A stretch of 7,608 bases of DNA. Source: Desulfovibrionaceae bacterium (lineage in GTDB: Bacteria; Pseudomonadota; Gammaproteobacteria; Burkholderiales; Burkholderiaceae_C). The first letter of the stretch is position 1. Every line of letters begins with the position of its first letter. The notes under the pieces were generated by a model. It was not told where the DNA came from. It saw only the letters and a program-made list of their open reading frames with translations, and did no database searches. Below, in pieces: positions 1 to 4,245 of this stretch. Position numbers and translations under genes: made by a program. The stretch covers positions 1 through 7,608 of the forward strand of contig WRJY01000217.1 of assembly GCA_009778355.1 (NCBI GenBank). Reading direction: 5' to 3'.

Positions 1-24
1 CCAAAGGCGCGCAGGCGCCTTTGG
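1..24. other. Perfect 10-bp inverted repeat (hairpin) at the window edge
   Basis: Positions 1-10 (CCAAAGGCGC) are the exact reverse complement of 15-24, separated by the loop GCAG. No T-tract follows on the plus strand (the next bases are AGCCGC), so it is not a canonical intrinsic terminator in that direction. It could terminate minus-strand transcription if an A-rich stretch lies just left of the window, or be the end of a longer structure cut by the edge. The structure is seen directly; its role is unknown. Confidence 0.6.
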
Positions 25-43
25 AGCCGCAGCGCTCACCCTT

Positions 44-59
44 GCAGGCACGAGCCTGC
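44..59. other. Short perfect hairpin upstream of the DUF1840 gene
   Basis: GCAGGC (44-49) and GCCTGC (54-59) are exact reverse complements around the loop ACGA. The hairpin lies 20 bases after the one at 1-24, so the leader of the next gene, or the trailer of a gene left of the window, carries two stem-loops in a row. A 6-bp GC stem is common by chance in DNA this GC-rich, so a function is only possible. Confidence 0.4.
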
Positions 60-137
60 CGCGTCCTCGCGTCTTGCCTGGCACGCCGATCACGGTACTG
101 GCGGGCGCATCCAACTGCCGTTTTCAGGTTCAATAAA

Positions 138-143
138 AAGGAG
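138..143 (+). promoter_or_regulatory. Ribosome binding site of the DUF1840 gene
   Basis: AAGGAG sits 9 bases before the ATG at 153, inside a locally A-rich stretch (CAATAAAAAGGAG) that should be unstructured. This is a strong Shine-Dalgarno sequence and supports the chosen start. I see no convincing -35/-10 pair between 25 and 137. Confidence 0.8.
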
Positions 144-152
144 TGAGAAACC

Positions 153-473
153 ATGCTTTACAAGTTCAAGTCCCAAGCCTGCGCCGAGGTCATCATGCTG
201 CAGCCCGACGCCGAAACCCTGCTGAAGATCATCGGCAAGCTGCCGGGCGCGCAGGGCATCGTCACGGTGGAGCAGATTCCCGGCGCCGTCAGCGCGCTGC
301 GCCAGGCCATCGCGGCGCAGAAGCAAAAGCAGGCCAACGCCCCGAAGGCCGATGACGGCGAAAAGGACGATGGCGACGACAGCGGCGTGTCACTGGAGCG
401 CCGCGCCATTCCGTTCATCGACCTGCTGGAGCGCAGCGCGGCAGCGGGCAAGGACGTGGTCTGGGGCGTGTGA
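153..473 (+). CDS. DUF1840 domain-containing protein
   Basis: This is a complete 106-residue cytoplasmic protein of unknown function with no signal peptide or membrane segment. It matches my memory of the DUF1840 family: an N-terminal MLYKFKSQACAEVIMLQPDA segment, then a helix and the GIVTVEQIPGAVSAL region (about residues 35-49). A low-complexity, charged linker rich in Lys, Asp and Gly follows (about 56-77). The conserved C-terminal part reads LERRAIPFIDLLERS (81-95) and ends in DVVWGV. The length fits the family. The start is fixed by AAGGAG 9 bases upstream. It appears monocistronic, with a small GC hairpin after the stop and 273 bases to the next gene. The family assignment is fairly sure; no biochemical role is known to me. 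Confidence 0.88.
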   Translation: MLYKFKSQACAEVIMLQPDAETLLKIIGKLPGAQGIVTVEQIPGAVSALRQAIAAQKQKQANAPKADDGEKDDGDDSGVSLERRAIPFIDLLERSAAAGKDVVWGV

Positions 474-746
474 GCGCCGGGAGCGCCCGGAAAACGGACG
501 CCGCTGCCCCAGGCATTCGATGCGCTCCTTGCCGGTCGTGTCCATCATCAGTTGATCGTGGACAGCATCGTCGAACAATCACCCGGCTGGCTCAAGACGG
601 GGCGGGCGGGCGTTGACGCTGAATGGACGGGCGGGTTTTGCATAATGTCCCCGGTCATGAAGCGCCGGGGCGGGCAGGGTCGGTTGTCCGGCTCCGATGA
701 GTCTGACCGCCGAATCCAGTTCCCAGACACCCACCAGGAGAGAGAC
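474..746. other. Intergenic region between the DUF1840 and SDR genes
   Basis: These 273 bases hold no gene I can support. Just after the DUF1840 stop, CCGGG (477-481) and CCCGG (486-490) form a 5-bp stem with loop AGCG, followed by AAAAC but no T-run, so it is at best a weak terminator. Promoter-like words occur (TTGACG at 613-618, CATAAT at 641-646), but their spacing of 22 bases is too long for a standard sigma-70 promoter. The reading frame of the SDR gene stays open back to an ATG at 552, but that part does not look like protein of the SDR family. Confidence 0.5.
736..740 (+). promoter_or_regulatory. Ribosome binding site that fixes the SDR start
   Basis: AGGAG lies 6 bases before the ATG at 747. 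This decides between that start and the upstream in-frame ATG at 552, which would add 65 residues with no SDR character. The protein from 747 begins MTLFDMTGKVAVITG, where SDR proteins usually begin. Confidence 0.85.
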
Positions 747-1514
747 ATGACATTGTTCGACATGACTGGAAAAGTAGCCGTCATCACCGGCTCGACCCGT
801 GGCATTGGCCGCGCCATTGCCGAGCGCATGGCCGAGCATGGTGCCAAAGTGGTGATTTCGTCGCGCAAGGCCGACGTCTGCGTGCAAGTGGCCAAGGAAA
901 TCAACGACAAGTTCGGTCAGGCCACCGCTGTCGCGATTGCCGCCAACATATCGTCAAAGGACGACCTTCAGAACCTCGTTGACGAAAGCAACCGCGCGTT
1001 CGGCAAGATCGACGCGCTGGTTTGCAACGCCGCCTCGAACCCGTACTACGGCCCGCTGGGCGCGATCTCCGACGATCAGTTCAGAAAGATACTCGACAAC
1101 AACATTGTCGCCAACAACTGGCTGATCAACATGGTGGTTCCGCAGATGATCGAGCGCAGGGATGGCTCAATCATCATCGTCTCGTCGGTTGGCGGCCTGA
1201 AGGGGTCAACCGTTCTCGGCGCCTACTCCATTTCAAAGGCCGCCGACATGCAGCTCGCGCGCAATCTGGCCTGCGAATATGGCAAGCACAATGTCCGCGT
1301 GAACTGCATCGCGCCGGGCCTCATCAAGACCGACTTTGCCAAGGCGTTGTGGGACAACCCGGACACCCTGAAAGCCTCGACCGCGCGCTCACCGCTTTTG
1401 CGCATCGGCACGCCTGACGAGATCGCAGGCGCCGCTGTATTCATGGCGTCGAAGGCCGGTGACTTCATGACTGGGCAAACCCTGGTGATCGATGGCGGCG
1501 CGACGATCAGTTGA
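747..1514 (+). CDS. SDR family NAD(P)-dependent oxidoreductase
   Basis: This is a complete 255-residue classical short-chain dehydrogenase/reductase, expected to be a soluble tetramer that interconverts a hydroxyl and a carbonyl group using NAD(P)H. The Rossmann cofactor motif TGSTRGIG is at residues 14-21. Arg40 in VISSRK, after the second strand, hints at NADP(H). The NNAG equivalent is CNAA (93-96). The catalytic set is Asn118/119, Ser147, Tyr160 and Lys164 (YSISK). The C-terminal part has the usual IAPGLIKT (188-195) and ends TGQTLVIDGG. Length and motif order are standard and nothing is missing. The substrate cannot be read from sequence; 3-oxoacyl or secondary alcohol chemistry are options. 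The gene converges on the ligase gene with a 15-base gap. Four sampled 60-base lines inside it count 43-63% GC, against 82% in a sampled line of the ligase gene. Confidence 0.93.
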   Translation: MTLFDMTGKVAVITGSTRGIGRAIAERMAEHGAKVVISSRKADVCVQVAKEINDKFGQATAVAIAANISSKDDLQNLVDESNRAFGKIDALVCNAASNPYYGPLGAISDDQFRKILDNNIVANNWLINMVVPQMIERRDGSIIIVSSVGGLKGSTVLGAYSISKAADMQLARNLACEYGKHNVRVNCIAPGLIKTDFAKALWDNPDTLKASTARSPLLRIGTPDEIAGAAVFMASKAGDFMTGQTLVIDGGATIS

Positions 1515-1529
1515 TCTTGGAACCTGTTC

Positions 1530-2780
1530 TCAGTCGTAGCTGCGCACGTCCTCGATCACCTTGCCGTCGTTGGGCAGGCTGCCGGGGGCCAGCACCTCGA
1601 CGTCGCCGCGCAGCTTGGTCACGTCGCGCACGGTTTCGGCCACCCGCTGGGCCAGCCCAGCGGCGGCGGCGCTTTCGACCAGCAGTTTCATCCGGTCGTT
1701 GGCCATCTGACCGCTGACCACCAGCCGCGCCTTGGTGATTTCGGGAAATTGCCTGACGATCTCGGCCACCTGCGCCGGGTGCACGAACATGCCGCGAATC
1801 TTGGCGGTCTGGTCGGCGCGGCCCAGCCAGCCCCTGATGCGCGTGTTGGTGCGGCCCGTGGGGCAGGCGCCGGGCAGCACCGCCGACATATCGCCGGTGC
1901 CGAAGCGGATCAGCGGGTAGTCCGGGTTCAGCACCGTGACCACCATTTCGCCCACTTCGCCGTCCGCCACCGGGTTGCCGGTGCCGGGACGCACGATTTC
2001 GACGATGACGTGCTCGTCCAGCACCAGGCCCTCGCGCGCCGCGGTCTCGTAGGCGATCAGGCCGACGTCGGCGGTGGCGTAGCTTTGATAGACGGCCAGG
2101 CCGCGCTCGGCGAACCAGTCGCGCAGGCTGGGCGGAAAGGCCTCGCCGCCGACCAGGCCCCTGGCCAGGCTGGAAACATCGGCGCCCGATTCGTCCGCTT
2201 TTTCGAGCAGGATGCGCAGAAAGCTCGGCGTGCCGATGTAGCAGCGCGGCCGCAGTTCGGCAATGGCCTGCAATTGCTGCTGGGTCTGGCCGGTGCCGGC
2301 CGGGAACACCGTACAGCCGATGGCGCGCGCGCCCGACTCCATGATGAAGGCGCCCGGCGTCATGTGGTAGCTGAAGGCGTTGTGCGCCAGATCGCCGGCG
2401 CGAAAACCCGCCGCGTACAGCGCCCGCGCGGCGCGCCAGTAGTCACGCGCCACGCCTTCGGGTTCGTAGATGGGGCCGGGGCTGGCGTACAGGCGCGGCA
2501 TGGCGGCGCCGTAGCCGATGGCGGCAAAGCCGCCGAAGGCATCGCGCCCCGCCGCGCGGCTGGCCTGCTGACGCGCCAGCAGATCGCTCTTGCGGGTGAC
2601 GGGCAGCCGCGCCAGTGCCGCGCGCGAATCGACCGCCCGCGCGTCCACCCCCGCCAGCAACTCGCCCAGGGCCGCGCTGGCCGCCTGCGCGTGCGCCACC
2701 TGCCGCGGCAGCGCCGCCATCAGCGTCGCCTCGCGCGCCGCCGGATCGCGCGTTTCAAGGGTGTCGAAGTATTCGCTCAT
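1530..2780 (-). CDS. Phenylacetate-CoA ligase family (PaaK-like) adenylate-forming protein
   Basis: This is a complete 416-residue cytoplasmic protein of the ANL (acyl-CoA synthetase) superfamily, nearest to the short PaaK-type ligases, which activate an aryl or acyl carboxylate to acyl-AMP and then acyl-CoA. Visible landmarks are GLVGGEAFPPSLR (208-220), the aromatic/adenine-binding YQSYATADVG (231-240), RFGTGD (292-297) with the ribose-binding Asp297, GRADQTAKIRGMFVHPAQV (320-338) at the hinge to the C-terminal domain, and LPNDGK with Lys407 as the candidate catalytic lysine. The oddity is the phosphate-binding loop: where PaaK has a Ser/Thr/Gly-rich SSGTTGKP-like stretch, this protein reads YASPGPIYEPEG (98-109). 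It is the last gene of the transporter operon, which suggests activation of the imported acid. The ATG at 2780 is preceded only by a weak GGGAA. Family is sure; substrate and activity are inferred. Confidence 0.87.
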   Translation of the reverse strand: MSEYFDTLETRDPAAREATLMAALPRQVAHAQAASAALGELLAGVDARAVDSRAALARLPVTRKSDLLARQQASRAAGRDAFGGFAAIGYGAAMPRLYASPGPIYEPEGVARDYWRAARALYAAGFRAGDLAHNAFSYHMTPGAFIMESGARAIGCTVFPAGTGQTQQQLQAIAELRPRCYIGTPSFLRILLEKADESGADVSSLARGLVGGEAFPPSLRDWFAERGLAVYQSYATADVGLIAYETAAREGLVLDEHVIVEIVRPGTGNPVADGEVGEMVVTVLNPDYPLIRFGTGDMSAVLPGACPTGRTNTRIRGWLGRADQTAKIRGMFVHPAQVAEIVRQFPEITKARLVVSGQMANDRMKLLVESAAAAGLAQRVAETVRDVTKLRGDVEVLAPGSLPNDGKVIEDVRSYD

Positions 2781-2834
2781 TGCCGGTTCCCAATCACATT
2801 GTTGATGGCTGCTCGTTGACCGTCAGCGGGGTCT
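2781..2834. other. Unique leader between the repeat block and the ligase gene
   Basis: These 54 bases are all that separates the repeat copy at 2835-2963 from the ligase ATG. On the minus strand they carry only a weak GGGAA near the start codon, and I see no clear promoter. Expression of the ligase gene probably depends on read-through from livF across the repeat hairpin. Confidence 0.4.
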
Positions 2835-2963
2835 GAAGCCAGAGGCCGCGGAGCAGGCCAGGCCAGGGCAGCCGTGGCCGGGGTTCCACCGGCCAGTGGC
2901 TGCGCCCCCTTTCAGGGGGGGCGGCGCAACATCGCGCAGCCAGTGGAGCCTGGGGGCAGCTCA
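2835..2963 (-). repeat. Structured intergenic repeat block, copy 1, anchored at the livF stop codon
   Basis: This 129-base block is a direct copy of 4118-4245, with about ten differences by eye (roughly 92% identity, one single-base indel). Read on the minus strand it begins with the TGA of livF (pattern TGA-RCT-RCCCCCAGGCTCC). It continues through two GC-rich stem-loops and ends inside a partial 99-base unit (2835-2866), where similarity to copy 2 stops. Beyond 2835 the sequence is unique. Because the stop codon lies inside the conserved part, the block either inserts at or includes stop codons. The family resembles REP-like intergenic repeats; I associate closely similar sequence with Comamonadaceae genomes, but that is from memory. 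Confidence 0.88.
2868..2903. other. Long GC hairpin in repeat copy 1
   Basis: GCAGCC (2868-2873) pairs with GGCTGC (2898-2903). Inside it, a 9-position stem (TGGCCGGGG at 2875-2883, against CACCGGCCA at 2887-2895) closes on a TTC loop. One pair is lost compared with the copy at 4151-4186, an A facing a G at position 2888. No T-run follows on either side, so it is more likely an RNA-stability or attenuation structure than a standard intrinsic terminator. It lies between the stop of livF and the start of the ligase gene. Confidence 0.65.
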
Positions 2964-3797
2964 TGCCAGCCAGCGCTTGCGCCGCTTGTAGCTCTTGACA
3001 TCCCTGAAGCTCTTGCGCTCGCCGCCGCCCACGCCCAGGTAAAACTCCTTGACGTCTTCGTTGCTGGCCAACTCGGCAGCCTTGCCGTCCATCACGATGC
3101 GCCCGCTTTCCATGATGTAGCCGTAGTCGGCGTATTTCAGCGCCATGTTGGTGTTCTGCTCGGCCAGCAGGAAGGTGACTCGCTCCTTGCCGTTGAGGTC
3201 CTTGACGATGTTGAATACCTCCTCCACGATCTGCGGCGCCAGCCCCATCGAAGGTTCGTCGAGCAACACCATGCCGGGGTTGCACATCAGCGCGCGGCCA
3301 ATGGCGCACATCTGCTGCTCGCCGCCCGAGGTGTAGGCGGCCTGGCTGGCGCGGCGCGTCTTCAGGCGCGGGAAATAGGTGTACACCTTGTCCAGATTGG
3401 CGGCGATCTCGCCCTTGTCGCGGCGGGTGTAGGCGCCGGTGAGCAGGTTCTCTTCGATCGTCAGGTGGGCAAAGCAGTGGCGGCCTTCCATCACCTGTAC
3501 CACGCCGCGCTTGACCAGTTCGGCCGGGGTCAGGTTTTCGATGCGCTCGCCGCGCAATTCGATCACGCCCTTGGTCACCTCGCCGCGTTCGCCCCTGAGC
3601 AGGTTGGAGACGGCGCGCAGCGTGGTCGTCTTGCCCGCGCCGTTGCCGCCCAGCAGCGCCACGATGCCGCCTTCGGGCACCACGAGCGATACGCCCTTGA
3701 GCACCAGGATCACGTGGTTGTAGATGACCTCGATGCCGCTGACTTGCAACAGTGGCGGCGGCGCTGCCGCGCCGGGGGTGGATGGCGTGGCCGTCAT
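2961..3797 (-). CDS. livF: Branched-chain-type ABC transporter ATP-binding protein (LivF family)
   Basis: This 278-residue cytoplasmic ATPase pairs with a LivG-type partner to power the LivH/LivM channel. The Walker A motif is GGNGAGKT (50-57), the Q-loop Gln101 is in QVMEGR, the signature is TSGGEQQ (156-162), Walker B is VLLDE (177-181), and MGLAPQIVEEV (184-194) follows. EQN (213-215), in the switch region, is usual for LivF. A basic tail (about 259-278, ending KRRKRWLA) extends past the core. I chose the ATG at 3797 because LivF homology begins soon after it (LLQVSGIEVIYNHVI, 16-30). The frame stays open 138 codons further up to 4211, but that part translates the 99-base DNA repeat and should not be annotated as protein. 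No Shine-Dalgarno sequence is visible: the repeat ends on the base before the ATG. The stop codon belongs to repeat copy 1. Confidence 0.93.
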   Translation of the reverse strand: MTATPSTPGAAAPPPLLQVSGIEVIYNHVILVLKGVSLVVPEGGIVALLGGNGAGKTTTLRAVSNLLRGERGEVTKGVIELRGERIENLTPAELVKRGVVQVMEGRHCFAHLTIEENLLTGAYTRRDKGEIAANLDKVYTYFPRLKTRRASQAAYTSGGEQQMCAIGRALMCNPGMVLLDEPSMGLAPQIVEEVFNIVKDLNGKERVTFLLAEQNTNMALKYADYGYIMESGRIVMDGKAAELASNEDVKEFYLGVGGGERKSFRDVKSYKRRKRWLA

Positions 3798-4149
3798 GTC
3801 CGCAGCGCCTGAAACCGAAAGAAGCCAAAGGCCGCGGAGCAGGTCGGGCCAGAGTGGTATTTGCAATCGGGCCGCCCGCGCCTTGTCCTTTTTTTCGTCC
3901 GCAGCGCCTGAAACCGAAAGAAGCCAGAGGCCGCGGAGCAGGCCGAGCCAGAGTGGCATTTGTAATTGGGCCGCCCGCGCCTTGTCCTTTTTTTCGTCCG
4001 CGGCGCTTGAACCCGAAAGAAACCAAAGGCCGCGGAGCAGGCCAGGCCAGCGTGGCATTTGTAATCGGGTTGCCCGCGCCTTGTCCTTTTTTTCGTCCGC
4101 GGCGCTTGAACCCGAAAGAAGCCAAAGGCCGCGGAGCAGGCCAGGCCAG
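3798..4149 (-). repeat. Tandem array of a 99-base (33-codon) repeat
   Basis: There are three full units (3798-3896, 3897-3995, 3996-4094) and one partial unit (4095-4149). The word GCCGCGGAGC recurs at 3831, 3930, 4029 and 4128, exactly 99 bases apart each time. Units differ at roughly a tenth of positions, so they are not freshly duplicated. On the minus strand each full unit carries an A7 run followed by GGAC. The partial unit runs directly into the structured block that starts at the upstream stop codon. Because 99 is a multiple of three and stops are rare, the array is open in all three minus frames and two plus frames. That creates several spurious long reading frames. It has no spacer or CRISPR character. 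Confidence 0.93.
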
Positions 4150-4245
4150 GGCAGCCGTGGCCGGGGTTCCCCCGGCCAGTGGCTGCGCCCCCTTCCAGGG
4201 GGGAGGCGCAACAGCGCGCAGCGCGTGGAGCCTGGGGGTAGTTCA
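4118..4245 (-). repeat. Structured intergenic repeat block, copy 2, anchored at the binding-protein stop codon
   Basis: This is the partner of 2835-2963, in the same orientation. Read on the minus strand it starts with the TGA of the substrate-binding-protein gene (4245-4243), passes through a small CGCG-rich palindrome, a C-run/G-run stem (4185-4209) and a long hairpin (4151-4186), and then merges into the tandem array. Copy 1 shares only the first ~32 bases of the 99-base unit, so copy 2 is the complete composite or copy 1 has lost its array. The position straight after a periplasmic binding-protein gene recalls the REP sequences between malE and malF of E. coli, which stabilise the upstream mRNA; that parallel is inference. 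Confidence 0.88.
4151..4186. other. Long GC hairpin in repeat copy 2
   Basis: TGGCCGGGG (4158-4166) and CCCCGGCCA (4170-4178) form a perfect 9-bp stem with a TTC loop. Outside a small 1x2 internal loop, GCAGCC (4151-4156) pairs with GGCTGC (4181-4186), giving 15 base pairs in all. A second, imperfect stem made of a C-run and a G-run (4185-4209) adjoins it. No U-run follows in the minus-strand transcript. The structure lies between the binding-protein gene and livF, where it could block 3' exonucleases or slow ribosomes and polymerase. Confidence 0.75.

Noticed and set aside
545..566. ATCAGTTGATC occurs both here and at the SDR stop (around 1506-1516), suggesting a duplicated gene end or operator
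   Set aside because: Only about 11 bases match and the flanks do not; the second copy lies in coding sequence. This is probably coincidence.
613..646. Sigma-70 promoter TTGACG...CATAAT before the SDR gene
   Set aside because: The hexamers are decent, but the 22-base spacer is far from the usual 16-18, so I do not call it.
552..746. Upstream extension of the SDR gene to the ATG at 552
   Set aside because: The extra 65 residues have no SDR character, and AGGAG 6 bases before 747 marks the real start.
1749..2819. 356-codon open frame on the plus strand opposite the ligase gene
   Set aside because: It is a shadow of the ligase gene, with biased composition and no recognisable domain.
2874..3812. 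312-codon open frame on the plus strand opposite livF
   Set aside because: It is antisense to livF, whose ABC motifs are all present on the other strand.
2794..4125. 443-codon open frame on the minus strand in another frame through the array and livF
   Set aside because: Within livF it is out of frame and Arg-rich; upstream it merely translates the repeat.
3798..4149. CRISPR array
   Set aside because: The units are contiguous and similar throughout their 99 bases, with no unique spacers and no cas genes.
4118..4245. Intrinsic terminator ending transcription after the binding-protein gene
   Set aside because: The hairpin is strong, but no U-run follows it in the minus-strand transcript, and livF downstream needs read-through. 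Partial attenuation is possible; a full terminator is not supported.
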